NCBI RefSeq assembly: GCF_000733845.1
Contig: NZ_JPOI01000001.1
Location: forward strand, 1,837,501-1,901,500
Length of the DNA stretch: 64,000 nucleotides
From: Geobacillus vulcani PSS1
Lineage (GTDB): Bacteria; Bacillota; Bacilli; Bacillales; Anoxybacillaceae
Direction of reading: 5' to 3'
Shown here: positions 10,282 to 20,774 of the stretch, in pieces
Layout: each line of letters begins with the position of its first letter
Position numbering within the stretch: position 1 is the stretch's first letter
Program-made: the position numbers and the translations under genes
The notes under the pieces: generated by a model
Told to the model about the DNA's origin: nothing
The model's input: only the letters and a program-made list of their open reading frames with translations
Database searches by the model: none

Positions 10282-10295
10282 AAAATGAAAGAAGA

Positions 10296-10327
10296 GGGTG
10301 TCCCAAAGCAATGGGGCACCTTTTCTC
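10296..10327 (+). terminator. Terminator of the mre-min operon
   Basis: GGTGTCCC (10297-10304) pairs with GGGGCACC (10313-10320), one wobble pair, followed by TTTTCTC. Confidence 0.8.
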
Positions 10328-10654
10328 ATTATGATCTATACCCATGAACCACCTTCTTGTCTCTCTCTGCAAGAAAGACGATCTTTTGGGTCCGCCCCTT
10401 TAGGATCGCCTATATTGGGGGCGAATTCCCTTTTATATGGTCTTTCTTGAAGGAAGAAGATCTTTTGAGTCAGGGCCTTTTGTCCTTTCTAACCGAGAAG
10501 CCCCCGCTTCTAATCGTGAGCATAGGTGGGAGAGTGTTCCCATTGCGTCTCTTCCCAACCGATTAGCCCGGCAAATGAAAAACGCCCGTTCATATTCCAT
10601 GAGGTTGTCTCATAAATTAGTACAAACGTTGTTGGAAAGGTGGAGGGGGGACGT
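10328..10654. other. Gene-free region between minD and spoIVFA
   Basis: No reading frame here looks like a protein. A segment near 10490-10535 (GAAGCCCCCGCTTCT, then a G-rich arm TAGGTGGGAG) resembles the hairpin end of an IS200/IS605-type element; this is suggestive only. No strong sigma-A promoter was recognised just upstream of spoIVFA, which in Bacillus is transcribed by sigma-E. Confidence 0.4.
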
Positions 10655-11422
10655 ATGGACCGACGCGTTCGGGAAATCAGAAAACGGATTGAACGGCGGC
10701 GAAAAGAGCGCCAACACGAGACGAAACGTCAAAAGGAACCGGATTGGGGAACATTGGACGAGGAACGGTACGGGCTGCCGGTCGTCACGTATGACCGCTA
10801 TTCGTTTGAATCAGAGCCGCATCCGCTGTTTCGCAAAGAGTGGTTTCTTTTTCAAACACTCATCGCCGCTTGTCTCGTGCTAGTGACGGCCATTTTGTTC
10901 CGGCATCCTTCCGCTTCGCTCGAGCCGGCGCGGCAGTTTATTGCCCGGACGATGGAAACGGAGTTTCAGTTTGCGGCTGTCTCAGCGTGGTATGAGAAAG
11001 CGTTCGGTGAGCCGCTCGCTTTTTTTGCGCCGCAAAAAGAAACGAAGACGAAACCTTCGCCTTCCTACGCTGTGCCTGCTTCCGGCCGGGTGTTGGAGAG
11101 CTTTGACCAAAACGGGCAAGGAGTGATGATCGAAACCGAGAATGGAGCCAAAGTGGAAGCGATGAAAGAAGGAATTGTCACCTTTGCCGGTACGAAAGAC
11201 CGTCTTGGCAAAACGGTCATCATCCAACATGCGGACGGCACGGAGACGTGGTATGGACATTTGGGGGCCATTTCGGTGAAATTGTATGACTTTGTTGAAA
11301 TGGGGCAGGAAGTTGGCACGGCCGAGGCGAGCGAGACAAATAAACAGAAAGGGCTGTTTTATTTTGCTATTAAACAAGGAGATGAATTTATCGATCCGAT
11401 TCAGGTGATTTCCTTTGAATAA
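10655..11422 (+). CDS. spoIVFA: Stage IV sporulation protein FA (inhibitor of SpoIVFB)
   Basis: Mother-cell membrane protein that anchors and restrains the pro-sigma-K protease SpoIVFB until SpoIVB cleaves it. ATG 10655 follows GGAGGGGGG. The 255-residue protein has a basic N-terminal region, one transmembrane helix near residues 70-90, and a C-terminal M23/LytM-like domain (GTETWYGHLGAISVKLYDFV) whose catalytic residues are degenerate, as known for SpoIVFA. It overlaps spoIVFB by eight bases. Confidence 0.92.
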   Translation: MDRRVREIRKRIERRRKERQHETKRQKEPDWGTLDEERYGLPVVTYDRYSFESEPHPLFRKEWFLFQTLIAACLVLVTAILFRHPSASLEPARQFIARTMETEFQFAAVSAWYEKAFGEPLAFFAPQKETKTKPSPSYAVPASGRVLESFDQNGQGVMIETENGAKVEAMKEGIVTFAGTKDRLGKTVIIQHADGTETWYGHLGAISVKLYDFVEMGQEVGTAEASETNKQKGLFYFAIKQGDEFIDPIQVISFE

Positions 11423-12275
11423 GTATATGGCGCTGCTCGGGAAGATGCACATCCACCCGCTGTTATGGCTGATCGGCGGTATCGCGGTGCTTACCGCCCA
11501 TTTCAAGCAGCTTTGCCTGTTGTTTTTCATCGTCCTCGTTCATGAGCTCGGCCATGCGGTGGCGGCCGCGTTTTTCGCTTGGCGGGTGAAGCGGATTTTG
11601 CTGTTGCCGTTCGGAGGAGTAGCGGAAGTCGAAGAGCACGGCAACCGGCCGTTCCGCGAGGAGTGGATCGTGACGCTCGCCGGGCCGGCCCAGCATCTGT
11701 GGCTCGTAGCGGCGGCGTTTTTTTTGTGGAAGGCCGGCATGATGGATGGCGGAAGCTGGGAGCTCTTTTTTCGCTACAATGCGGCCATTTTCGCTTTGAA
11801 CTTGCTGCCGATCTGGCCGCTTGATGGGGGAAAATTGTTGTTCCTGCTGCTTTCCTACCGCCGTCCGTTCAGCGATGCACATCGAAACACGATCGCCATA
11901 TCGGCCGCCGTGCTTGCTGTCGGCGTCGTTCTTTTGTTTGTGTTGGCGCCGCGCCAGCTTGATTTATGGGCGATCGCCGCTTTTTTAGCCTATGCCCTTT
12001 GGCAGGAGAAAAAGCAGCATCCGTATGTTGTCATGCGCTTTTTGCTTGAGCGGTATTATGGAAACAAAGGCGGCTATACAAAGCTGCGGACGATTACGGC
12101 TCCGGCGGACGAACGAATCTCGGCCGTGCTGCACCGCTTTTACCGTGGACAAAAGCATGCGATTATCGTCGTTCGCGACGGGCGCGAACGGGCGACGCTC
12201 GATGAAAATGAGCTGCTGCATGCGTTTTTTGCCGAAAAGCGGACCGATGCGCCGCTTGGCGCTCTCATCTATTGA
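11415..12275 (+). CDS. spoIVFB: Stage IV sporulation intramembrane protease SpoIVFB
   Basis: M50 site-2-type metalloprotease that releases sigma-K from its pro-form in the mother cell. The zinc motif HELGH is at residues 43-47 and the third ligand lies in LLPIWPLDGGKLLF; several membrane helices are evident, followed by a CBS-like C-terminal region. TTG 11415, seven bases after AGGTG, is the best start; ATG 11427 is possible. Length 286 matches Bacillus. Confidence 0.95.
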   Translation: MNKYMALLGKMHIHPLLWLIGGIAVLTAHFKQLCLLFFIVLVHELGHAVAAAFFAWRVKRILLLPFGGVAEVEEHGNRPFREEWIVTLAGPAQHLWLVAAAFFLWKAGMMDGGSWELFFRYNAAIFALNLLPIWPLDGGKLLFLLLSYRRPFSDAHRNTIAISAAVLAVGVVLLFVLAPRQLDLWAIAAFLAYALWQEKKQHPYVVMRFLLERYYGNKGGYTKLRTITAPADERISAVLHRFYRGQKHAIIVVRDGRERATLDENELLHAFFAEKRTDAPLGALIY

Positions 12276-12578
12276 TCGTGGCTATATATCATGGATGCAG
12301 CGAAAACGTTTGATCGATCCTTGATGGAAAGGTCGCTGATCTATTTTTCGACTGTCGAGGGCAAGACTGTGGCTTGCCCCGTCACGCCAAGGCGTGACGG
12401 AAGACCGAACAACGGCCCGCTTCACAGACCTATACATGGAACTGAAAGCGGCGTTGTTCGGTCGCTCAACGGTCGATCAAATACTCGGTAAAGCTGCAAA
12501 TGACAAAGCTTCAAATGGCCTCTCTATGTAGTCGTTTGCACCGTTTCATCGCCGTTCGCCGGGGAACGAAGATGGTGG
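12276..12578. other. Gene-free hairpin-rich interval before the rplU promoter
   Basis: No credible gene. Two perfect inverted repeats stand out: CGTCACGCC/GGCGTGACG (12380-12388 and 12391-12399), and GACCGAACAACG/CGTTGTTCGGTC (12403-12414 and 12452-12463) enclosing 37 bases. Neither has a T-tract, so they are not simple terminators. A short frame (12433-12490) encodes a helical peptide around YMELKAALFGRSTVDQILGK and could be a relic. Confidence 0.45.
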
Positions 12579-12607
12579 TTGACGGCTGGGTGTTTCTATG
12601 TTACGAT
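12579..12607 (+). promoter_or_regulatory. Sigma-A promoter of rplU-prp-rpmA
   Basis: TTGACG (12579-12584), 17-base spacer, TACGAT (12602-12607). It lies about 165 bases upstream of rplU, leaving a long leader. Confidence 0.8.
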
Positions 12608-12619
12608 AGATGACGTTGT

Positions 12620-12755
12620 AGACTTTTTGTCCTGTCAACAAGGGCAAAAGAGGGCGGCTGTCGCAAAAAGACGCACCCGCACTACAACCGCTCAGCGCGG
12701 GCGATGAAGCGCTCCGTCTTGGGCCGCCTTGGCGCTGGCGAGTCTGAGTCTATGA
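12620..12755 (+). ncRNA. Probable L21 leader (autoregulatory rplU 5' UTR)
   Basis: The leader between the promoter and rplU is GC-rich and self-complementary (AAGAGGGCGGC ... GGGCCGCCTT). Firmicute rplU genes commonly carry an L21 leader motif that binds the ribosomal protein. Position and folding fit; I did not test the covariance model. Confidence 0.55.
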
Positions 12756-12769
12756 AGGAGGTGCGATGC

Positions 12770-13078
12770 ATGTACGCAATTATCGAAACTGGCGGCAAAC
12801 AAGTAAAAGTCGAAGAAGGCCAAGAAATTTACATCGAAAAATTGGATGCGAATGAAGGCGATACGGTCACGTTTGACAAAGTGCTGTTCATCGGCGGGGA
12901 AACGGTGAAAATCGGCAACCCGACGGTCGAAGGCGCAACCGTGACGGCGAAGGTGCAAAAACACGGCCGACAAAAGAAAATTATCGTCTTCAAATATAAA
13001 GCGAAAAAGAACTATCGCCGCAAACAAGGCCACCGTCAGCCGTACACGAAAGTCGTCATTGAAAAAATCAACGCGTAA
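12770..13078 (+). CDS. rplU: 50S ribosomal protein L21
   Basis: Large-subunit protein contacting 23S rRNA. ATG 12770 follows GAAGGAGGTG and gives [18 protein letters not shown], the canonical start; length 102 equals Bacillus L21. The C-terminal [17 protein letters not shown] motif is present. First gene of rplU-prp-rpmA. Confidence 0.98.
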   Translation: MYAIIETGGKQVKVEEGQEIYIEKLDANEGDTVTFDKVLFIGGETVKIGNPTVEGATVTAKVQKHGRQKKIIVFKYKAKKNYRRKQGHRQPYTKVVIEKINA

Positions 13079-13080
13079 AG

Positions 13081-13410
13081 ATGATTCGCGTCACGATTGA
13101 ACGAGAAGCGGACGGCCGCATCCGTGCGTTTACAATGGAAGGGCATGCCCATTTTGCGAAACGCGGAAAGGACATTGTATGCGCCGGCGCTTCGGCGGTC
13201 TCGTTTGGCACGATCAACGCCATTGAGGCGCTCCTTGGCGTCCGCCCTCATGTTTCGCTCGGCAAAGACGGCGGCTACCTCCGCTGCGAGCTTCCGAAGC
13301 TGGAAGAAGCGGCGGCAGAGAAAGTGCAGTTGTTGTTGGAAGCGATGGTCGTTTCGCTAAAGACGATCGAACGCGATTACGGAACATTCATTCGCGTGAC
13401 ATCCATCTAG
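13081..13410 (+). CDS. prp: Ribosomal-processing cysteine protease Prp
   Basis: Cysteine protease that removes the N-terminal extension of ribosomal protein L27 in Firmicutes; formerly YsxB. The 109-residue protein has the catalytic pair His22 (EGHAHF) and Cys34 (DIVCAGASA) and the typical SFGTINAIEAL segment. It lies two bases after rplU and 15 before rpmA, beside its substrate. Confidence 0.95.
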   Translation: MIRVTIEREADGRIRAFTMEGHAHFAKRGKDIVCAGASAVSFGTINAIEALLGVRPHVSLGKDGGYLRCELPKLEEAAAEKVQLLLEAMVVSLKTIERDYGTFIRVTSI

Positions 13411-13425
13411 CAGGAGGTGACTGCC

Positions 13426-13716
13426 ATGCTGAGACTTGACCTGCAGTTTTTTGCTTCGAAAAAAGGGGTCGGTTCGACGAAAAACGGCCGCGACTCGATC
13501 GCGAAACGTCTTGGCGCAAAACGGGCTGACGGCCAATTCGTCACCAGCGGTTCGATTTTGTACCGTCAACGCGGAACGAAAGTCCATCCGGGCTTGAACG
13601 TCGGCCGCGGCGGCGACGATACGCTGTATGCGAAAATCGACGGCATCGTCCGTTTCGAGCGGCTCGGCCGCGACCGCAAACGCGTCAGCGTCTACCCGGT
13701 CAGCCAAGAAGCGTAA
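13426..13716 (+). CDS. rpmA: 50S ribosomal protein L27 with cleavable N-terminal extension
   Basis: L27 reaches the peptidyl-transferase centre through its N-terminus. ATG 13426 follows AGGAGGTG. The product (96 residues) starts [14 protein letters not shown], carrying the Firmicute extension that Prp cleaves after the two phenylalanines. The remaining [19 protein letters not shown] is canonical. Confidence 0.98.
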   Translation: MLRLDLQFFASKKGVGSTKNGRDSIAKRLGAKRADGQFVTSGSILYRQRGTKVHPGLNVGRGGDDTLYAKIDGIVRFERLGRDRKRVSVYPVSQEA

Positions 13717-13731
13717 TCGATGTGGAAAAAA

Positions 13732-13759
13732 CTCTAACCGTTCGGTTAGGGTTTTTTCT
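13732..13759 (+). terminator. Terminator after rpmA
   Basis: CTCTAACC (13732-13739) pairs with GGTTAGGG across a GTTC loop, followed by TTTTTTCTTTTT. Confidence 0.95.
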
Positions 13760-13889
13760 TTTTGGCGTAGAAAAAATCGTTCCCGTTCAATGTCAAAAAA
13801 TGTTATAGTAAAAGTACATGCCTCCCCCATGGAGGCGGAAGTCCAAGCGGGGCCTTGGAGCCTACGCTTAGTGGATAGGGGAGCGTCGG

Positions 13890-14438
13890 ATGGAGAAACG
13901 ATGGACTGTCGTTGAGGTGATGCGCCATGCCCGCCATGATTGGTTGAACAAAATCCAGCTCATCAAAGGGCATTTGGCGCTTAATAAAATCGAACGGGTG
14001 CAGGAAATTATTGAAGAGATTATCGGTGAGATGCATCAGGAAACGCGGTTGACGAACTTGAAGGCCGAGCGGTTCGCTGAGCTGATCATGACCTATAACT
14101 GGGAGCCGCGCCCGCTTTTTCTTGAGTATGAAATCACGGACGGCGAAGCCGATTGGTCGCGGTGCGATGAACAGCTGGCTGAATGGTGCCGCAACTTTTT
14201 TCGCCTGCTCGAAGCGCAATCCGATGAGCGGACAGAAAACCATTTATGTTTGTCCATTGAGCTGTCCGACCGACGGGCGGCGCTGTTTTTTGATTACCGC
14301 GGCACGTGGCGGGACGACGAAGCCATTCGCACTTGGCTTGAGCACTGCGAACCATCACCGCCGCTTCGGCTCGCGTCGTTTGCCGTTGGTGAGGGCGAAT
14401 TAACGGTGGAGCTTGAGCTTTTGGCAGTGGAATCTTGA
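13890..14438 (+). CDS. spo0B: Sporulation initiation phosphotransferase Spo0B
   Basis: Passes phosphate from Spo0F to Spo0A in the sporulation phosphorelay. The 182-residue protein has the four-helix-bundle phosphoacceptor motif RHARHDWLNKIQLIKGHLAL, with His16 as the expected phosphorylated residue. The C-terminal half resembles a degenerate kinase ATPase fold. Position between rpmA and obg matches Bacillus. Confidence 0.93.
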   Translation: MEKRWTVVEVMRHARHDWLNKIQLIKGHLALNKIERVQEIIEEIIGEMHQETRLTNLKAERFAELIMTYNWEPRPLFLEYEITDGEADWSRCDEQLAEWCRNFFRLLEAQSDERTENHLCLSIELSDRRAALFFDYRGTWRDDEAIRTWLEHCEPSPPLRLASFAVGEGELTVELELLAVES

Positions 14439-14567
14439 CCATTGGTTGGACGAAGGAGAATGGACGAGGCCCATGGGGTGCGAACGTCTCGATCCAATCG
14501 GACCAAAAAGCGGCGGCTGGGCTTGAACCGCCCGCCAGCCCTCAGACAGCCGGCGCTTGGGTACATA

Positions 14568-14596
14568 TTGACATCATGGAATCGACTCTGTATACA
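14568..14596 (+). promoter_or_regulatory. Sigma-A promoter of obg
   Basis: TTGACA (14568-14573), 17-base spacer, TATACA (14591-14596), 67 bases upstream of obg. Confidence 0.75.
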
Positions 14597-14641
14597 ATAA
14601 TAAGTATTAGTCGTACTCATTTCACCATGATACCATGATGA

Positions 14642-15961
<1,320 letters not shown>

Positions 15962-15981
15962 CTAAAGCGGGGGAAAGTGCG

Positions 15982-16425
15982 TTGGAAAAAAAATTTTATT
16001 TGGTGCGCGAAGACGTTCTGCCGGAAGCCATGAAGAAAGTCGTGCTCGCCAAACAGCTGCTTGAGCGGAAAAAAGCCGCCTCGGTCGCCGAGGCGGCGCA
16101 GCTCGCCAACATCAGCCGCGGCGTGTTTTACAAATACCGCGACGCCATTTTTCCGTTCCAAGCGGTGACGAAAGAAAACATCATCACGCTCTTTTTCCAT
16201 TTAGAAGACCGCTCCGGAACGTTGTCGCAGTTGCTTGGTGTTGTAGCAGCAGCCGGCTGCAACGTGCTGACCATTCATCAGACGATTCCGCTTCAAGGGC
16301 GGGCGAACGTGACGTTGTCGGTCAGCACAAACGATATGAACGAGGAGATTGATGAGCTCCTTGCCAAGCTCAAACAGCTTGAATTTGTCGAAAAAGTAGA
16401 AATTGTCGGTTCAGGAGTGTATTAA
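15982..16425 (+). CDS. pheB: ACT domain protein PheB
   Basis: Small ACT-domain protein linked to phenylalanine metabolism; exact biochemistry uncertain. The 147-residue product starts at TTG 15982 after GGGGGAAAG, has an N-terminal helical region with the [11 protein letters not shown] segment, and a C-terminal ACT domain ([19 protein letters not shown]). It sits 20 bases after obg and 21 before pheA, as in Bacillus. Confidence 0.93.
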   Translation: MEKKFYLVREDVLPEAMKKVVLAKQLLERKKAASVAEAAQLANISRGVFYKYRDAIFPFQAVTKENIITLFFHLEDRSGTLSQLLGVVAAAGCNVLTIHQTIPLQGRANVTLSVSTNDMNEEIDELLAKLKQLEFVEKVEIVGSGVY

Positions 16426-16446
16426 AGCAAGGGAGAGGCAAACAAG

Positions 16447-17295
16447 ATGAAAATCGGTTATCTAGGACCGAAGGCGACGTTCACCGAAGCGGCGGCTGCT
16501 CTCCTTTTTCCGTCGCAGCCGCGGGAGCCGTATGACACGATTCCCGACTGCATGGATGCCGCGGCGGTCGGGGAGATCGAAGCAGCCGTGGTGCCGCTCG
16601 AGAATGCCTTGGAAGGATCGGTTAATTTGACACTCGACTATTTAATTCATGAACAGCCGTTGCCGATCATCGGTGAAATCGTCGTACCGATCGAACAACA
16701 TTTGATGGTGCACCCGTATTTCACCCCGCATTGGCGCGAAGTGAAAGAAGTGTACTCTCACTCACATGCCATCGCCCAATGCCGCAAGTTTTTGCATACC
16801 GTGCTGAAAGGGGCGAAGCAAGTGCCGATGACATCAACGAGCGCTGCCGCGAAGTTCGTCAGCGAACATCCGCACTTGCCGGTGGCGGCGATTGCCAATC
16901 GACTGGCGGCGGATGAGTATGGATTGGCGATCGTGCAGGAAAACATTCACGATTATGATTACAACCACACGCGCTTTATCGTTGTCAGCCGGCGCAAAGA
17001 GCCGCTTTCGCCTGATTCGCCCCTCTACGCCGGGGACAAGACGACCGTCGTCGTGATGCTGCCGCAAGACCGTCCGGGCGCGCTTCATCAAGTATTGTCG
17101 GCGTTTGCTTGGCGGCGGCTCAACTTGACGAAAATTGAATCGCGCCCAGCAAAAACGGGCCTTGGCAACTACTTTTTTATTATTGACATCGACGCGCCGA
17201 TGGATGACGTCCTCATCCCGGGGGCGATCGCGGAAATTGAGGCGCTCGGCTGCACAGTGCAGCTGTTGGGCAGCTATCCATATTATTTTGCCTGA
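16447..17295 (+). CDS. pheA: Prephenate dehydratase
   Basis: Converts prephenate to phenylpyruvate in phenylalanine synthesis. 282 residues: the dehydratase domain begins KIGYLGPKATFTEAAA, carries PLENALEGSVNLTLDYL and the STSAAAKFV region, and ends in a regulatory ACT domain with the ESRPAKTGLGNY phenylalanine-binding motif near residue 235. Last gene before a convergent terminator. Confidence 0.97.
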   Translation: MKIGYLGPKATFTEAAAALLFPSQPREPYDTIPDCMDAAAVGEIEAAVVPLENALEGSVNLTLDYLIHEQPLPIIGEIVVPIEQHLMVHPYFTPHWREVKEVYSHSHAIAQCRKFLHTVLKGAKQVPMTSTSAAAKFVSEHPHLPVAAIANRLAADEYGLAIVQENIHDYDYNHTRFIVVSRRKEPLSPDSPLYAGDKTTVVVMLPQDRPGALHQVLSAFAWRRLNLTKIESRPAKTGLGNYFFIIDIDAPMDDVLIPGAIAEIEALGCTVQLLGSYPYYFA

Positions 17296-17300
17296 CATAG

Positions 17301-17340
17301 ACAAAAAAAGGCGGGCGGTCTGTTGCCGTCCGCCTGTTCC
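17301..17340. terminator. Convergent terminator between pheA and nadR
   Basis: GGCGGGCGGT (17310-17319) pairs with GCCGTCCGCC (17325-17334) across CTGTT. The A7 tract on the left serves as the T-tract for the minus-strand nadR transcript; on the plus strand the tail is weaker. Confidence 0.8.
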
Positions 17341-17403
17341 ATTTTAGACGGTCCGCCGCGCGGTATTCCGCAGGGAATGAGCCGACGCGCGGCTAGGTCC
17401 AGT

Positions 17404-17943
17404 TTACGCTTCGATGAGAAAGCCCGCTTGTTTCAAGGCGCGGCAGGCGGCGTCAAGCTTCACTGGTGAATCGGCTTCCAGCGTATGCAAATGCGTGCCG
17501 TCTGTCAGCTGCAACAAATACGACGATTTTGTCGCTTCGATTTTGGCGATGAATTGGTCGACTTCCAGGCGGTTGCTCACCATGATCGAGGCGGTCAAAT
17601 CGCCGTAGACCGGATGCTCGATTTTGACGTCTTTCACCGTCACACCGCAGTCGACGAGCAAATACAACTCTTCTTTCGTCTGTTCCGGCGTATGGAAGCA
17701 GGCGACCGTTCGCGTGTACGTTTTGGCCGGTTCGGCCGGCTTTAAATACAAATACCCTTGGCTTGTGGCGATGATCGGTTCGTTGCGCGCCTTTAACAGT
17801 GAAATGTCTTGGACGATCACTTGGCGGCTGACATTCGTTTTCGCTGCCAGCTCAGCCCCTGTAAGCGGCGCTTCGCTTTCTTTCAACCATTTCAAAATAA
17901 GCTGGCGCCGCCTTTCTCCTAAAATTTTTTTTTCCTCCTTCAT
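17404..17943 (-). CDS. nadR: NAD biosynthesis transcriptional repressor (NadR/NiaR, YrxA family)
   Basis: Nicotinic acid-responsive repressor of de novo NAD genes. The 179-residue protein has an N-terminal winged helix (LTGAELAAKTNVSRQVIVQDI, about residues 27-47) and a C-terminal 3H domain whose histidines are visible in VACFHTPEQ, IEHPVYGDL and DGTHLHTL; these bind the metal. It forms an operon with nifS (15-base gap), divergent from nadBCA, which it probably controls. This is the Firmicute regulator, not the enterobacterial NadR enzyme. Confidence 0.93.
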   Translation of the reverse strand: MKEEKKILGERRRQLILKWLKESEAPLTGAELAAKTNVSRQVIVQDISLLKARNEPIIATSQGYLYLKPAEPAKTYTRTVACFHTPEQTKEELYLLVDCGVTVKDVKIEHPVYGDLTASIMVSNRLEVDQFIAKIEATKSSYLLQLTDGTHLHTLEADSPVKLDAACRALKQAGFLIEA

Positions 17944-17958
17944 CTGACATACCTCCTT

Positions 17959-19083
17959 TCACGCCGATATGAGTCGTTCCAATGTGGAAACGAACTGGTC
18001 AATCTCTGTTTCGGTCGTCGCTTCACCGAACGAGACGCGGATGAATTGCTTGGCTTCTTCCGGTGTTTTTCCGACGGCGAGCATCGTCCGCGACGGCGCC
18101 TGCAGCCCGACTTGGCAGGCGCTGCCGGTGGAAATGGCGATGCCGGCGCGGTTGCATTCAAGCATCACCAACTGCCCTTCGTATCCCATGACGGACAAAC
18201 CGACGATATGGGCAAGACGGAAATGGGGATGCCCTTCCACCGCCACGGGCAACCGTTTGGCAGCAAGCGTATGGAGCAGCCGATTCCGCAGCCGTTCCAA
18301 GTGCGCCTGTTCGTCCGCCATCCGCCCGTGAAGACGTTGGGCGGCTGTGATGAAGGCGGCGATCCCCGGAACGTTCACTGTCCCCGGACGAAAACCGGAT
18401 TCATGCGTTGCCCCCGGAAACACCGGCTTCCAACACCGGCGAGGGTTGATGTATACGGCGCCGACTCCTTTGGGGCCGTACACTTTATGTGCGGAGACCG
18501 ATAGGCTGTCCAACCCGATCGCTTGAACATCTAGCTGTATTTTAGCAAAAGTTTGCACGCAGTCGCTATGAAAAAGGATGCCGTGCGCCCGCAGGAGGCG
18601 TCCGATGTCGGCGAGCGGCTGAATCGTGCCGATCTCTGAGTTGGCATGTTGAATGGAAACGAGAATGGTCTGCGGCGTGATGGCGCGTTCTAAATCGGCC
18701 AGCCGAATGCGCCCGAATCGGTCAACGGGCAAATACGTGACCGTATATCCTTCTGTTTCCAACTGTTTGAACAGATGATGGAGCGAGGCATGCTCGATTT
18801 CAGTCGTGATCAGGTGGTTTCCCTTATGCCGGTAGGCGGCGGCCAGCGAACGGACCGCAAGAACATTCGCTTCCGTTCCGCCGCTTGTGAAATAGATTCC
18901 TTCCGCTTCTCCGTTGATCATGGCGGCGAGTTCGCGCCGGCATAAGGCAAGCAGTTGTTTCGCTTTCGTTCCGATGTCATGCAGGCTGCTTTCGTTGCCA
19001 AAGTAAACGGAAGCCGCTTCAGCGTAAGCGGCGATCGCCTCTTGGCACATTGGCGTTGTTGCCGCGTAATCCAAATAAATCAT
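17959..19083 (-). CDS. nifS: Cysteine desulfurase (NifS-like, NadA-associated)
   Basis: PLP enzyme releasing sulfur from cysteine, probably for the 4Fe-4S cluster of quinolinate synthase NadA. The 374-residue sequence starts MIYLDYAATTPM, has the PLP lysine in SVSAHKVYGPKGVGA and the active-site cysteine in STGSACQVG. The neighbourhood (nadR downstream, nadBCA divergent) matches the Bacillus nifS-nadBCA arrangement. Confidence 0.95.
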   Translation of the reverse strand: MIYLDYAATTPMCQEAIAAYAEAASVYFGNESSLHDIGTKAKQLLALCRRELAAMINGEAEGIYFTSGGTEANVLAVRSLAAAYRHKGNHLITTEIEHASLHHLFKQLETEGYTVTYLPVDRFGRIRLADLERAITPQTILVSIQHANSEIGTIQPLADIGRLLRAHGILFHSDCVQTFAKIQLDVQAIGLDSLSVSAHKVYGPKGVGAVYINPRRCWKPVFPGATHESGFRPGTVNVPGIAAFITAAQRLHGRMADEQAHLERLRNRLLHTLAAKRLPVAVEGHPHFRLAHIVGLSVMGYEGQLVMLECNRAGIAISTGSACQVGLQAPSRTMLAVGKTPEEAKQFIRVSFGEATTETEIDQFVSTLERLISA

Positions 19084-19119
19084 ATTCTCCCCGCCTTTGC
19101 ATCATTTTTTTCGCTAAAC

Positions 19120-19160
19120 CTCTTGTCATTAGTTTAAATATGTGTAAATATATATGTCAA
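19120..19160. promoter_or_regulatory. Divergent nifS/nadB promoter-operator region
   Basis: On the minus strand TTGACA (19160-19155) with TAAACT 18 bases on suits nifS. On the plus strand TTGTCA (19123-19128) with TAAATA 16 bases on suits nadB. CTTGTCAT and ATGTCAAG flank the AT-rich core as a near-palindrome and are the likely NadR operator. Confidence 0.6.
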
Positions 19161-19189
19161 GACAGGTGAAAAGAAAGGGGCGTCCGAGA

Positions 19190-20746
19190 GTGAAGGAAGG
19201 TGGCGTCATTATTGTTGGGAGTGGGCTGGCTGCTTTAACGGTCGCCGATCATTTGTCGCAACATGAACATGTGATCATTTTCACGAAAAAGCGCCGCACC
19301 GACAGCAATTCATGGCGGGCGCAAGGAGGGGTGGCCGCGGCGCTGGCAGAGAGCGACGATTGGCGCGCTCATTTCCGCGATACGATGGTCGCCGGATGCT
19401 TTCATAATGATGAACGAATGGTCGAACGGCTCGTCCGTGAAGGGCCGAGGCGGCTGCAAGAATGGATCAACGCCGGCATGGCGTTTGATCAGGACGAACG
19501 CGGCCGGCTTTGTTTCGGCCTTGAAGGCGGGCATAGCTGCCGCCGGATTTTGCATGCCGGCGGCGATCAGACGGGCAAGGCGCTCGTTTCGTTTTTGCTT
19601 GAGCGGCTCGAGGGACGCGTATGGATGGAAGAAGGCGAGCAGGTGATCGATTTGCTTGTGGAAGAAGGGCGTTGCGTCGGGGTGAAAACAAAGCGGGAAG
19701 ACGGTTCGGTCTCCATTTGGCCGGCGTCGGCCGTCGTGTTGGCGACCGGCGGATGCGCGGGATTGTACACGGTGACGTCCAACGCGCCGACGGCGACCGG
19801 CGACGGCATTGCCATGGCGTACCGCGCCGGCGCGGCGGTCGCGGATATGGAGTTTATCCAATTTCACCCGACGATGCTCGTTGCCGGCGGAAAAGCGGTC
19901 GGGCTCGTCTCGGAAGCGGTGCGCGGCGAAGGGGCGGTGCTTGAAACCGAAGACGGACGGCCGTTGATGGACGGCATCCATCCGCTTGGCGATCTTGCGC
20001 CGCGCGATGTGGTCGCCCGGGCGATTGCAACGGAGCAAGACCGGGGCGGCCGCGTCTATTTGAATATTTCCCGCGTGTCTCACTTCCGCCGCCGCTTTCC
20101 GACGATCGCCGCGCTATGTGAGGCCTATGGCGTCGACCTTGAAGCCGGCCGCCTTCCGGTTGCGCCGGGCGCCCATTTTTTAATGGGCGGCGTTGTCGTC
20201 AACGAGTGGGGGCAGACGACGGTGCCGGGCTTGTACGCCGTCGGGGAAGCGGCGTGCACCGGTGTGCACGGTGCCAATCGTCTTGCGAGCAACTCGCTGC
20301 TTGAAGCGATCGTCTTTGGATCCCGAGCGGCCTGCGCCATCCGCCGCCGTGCCGCGTGGCCGAAAACGATGCGGCAGGCGGCCCCGTCACATCCGCGCCG
20401 TTCGTTTGCGCCGCGGCTGCCCGGGCGGGCGTTGATTCGCGAACAGCTGTCAACGCTTGTTGGCATCGTCCGTGACGGCGATCGGCTTCGCAAAGCGGTC
20501 GACTGGTTGGAACAGTTTTCATTGCCGGATTGGCTGGATGGCGACCTTGAACGATTGTCAGCAGAGGAGATTGAAACAGGATATATGCTGCTAGTGGGCT
20601 GGCTTGTCGCCTCATCAGCGCTTGGGCGCACGGAAAGCCGCGGCGGTCATTACCGGAGCGATTTTCCGCGTGAACGCCCGGAGTGGCGGGGACGGCGCCT
20701 TGTGCGGACGAAAGAAGAGTGGGCCCGCCTTGGGGCTAGGCGGTAA
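19190..20746 (+). CDS. nadB: L-aspartate oxidase
   Basis: FAD enzyme oxidising aspartate to iminoaspartate, the first step of NAD synthesis. GTG 19190 follows AAAGGGG at nine bases and gives MKEGGVIIVGSGLAALT; ATG 19154 lies inside the operator and is less likely. The FAD motif is at the N-terminus, SNSWRAQGGVAAAL and the HPT substrate-binding region follow, and the C-terminal helical domain has TESRGGHYRSDFP. About 518 residues, as expected. Confidence 0.95.
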   Translation: MKEGGVIIVGSGLAALTVADHLSQHEHVIIFTKKRRTDSNSWRAQGGVAAALAESDDWRAHFRDTMVAGCFHNDERMVERLVREGPRRLQEWINAGMAFDQDERGRLCFGLEGGHSCRRILHAGGDQTGKALVSFLLERLEGRVWMEEGEQVIDLLVEEGRCVGVKTKREDGSVSIWPASAVVLATGGCAGLYTVTSNAPTATGDGIAMAYRAGAAVADMEFIQFHPTMLVAGGKAVGLVSEAVRGEGAVLETEDGRPLMDGIHPLGDLAPRDVVARAIATEQDRGGRVYLNISRVSHFRRRFPTIAALCEAYGVDLEAGRLPVAPGAHFLMGGVVVNEWGQTTVPGLYAVGEAACTGVHGANRLASNSLLEAIVFGSRAACAIRRRAAWPKTMRQAAPSHPRRSFAPRLPGRALIREQLSTLVGIVRDGDRLRKAVDWLEQFSLPDWLDGDLERLSAEEIETGYMLLVGWLVASSALGRTESRGGHYRSDFPRERPEWRGRRLVRTKEEWARLGARR

Positions 20747-20774
20747 AGCGGCAAAGAAAACGGAGGGATGAAAG

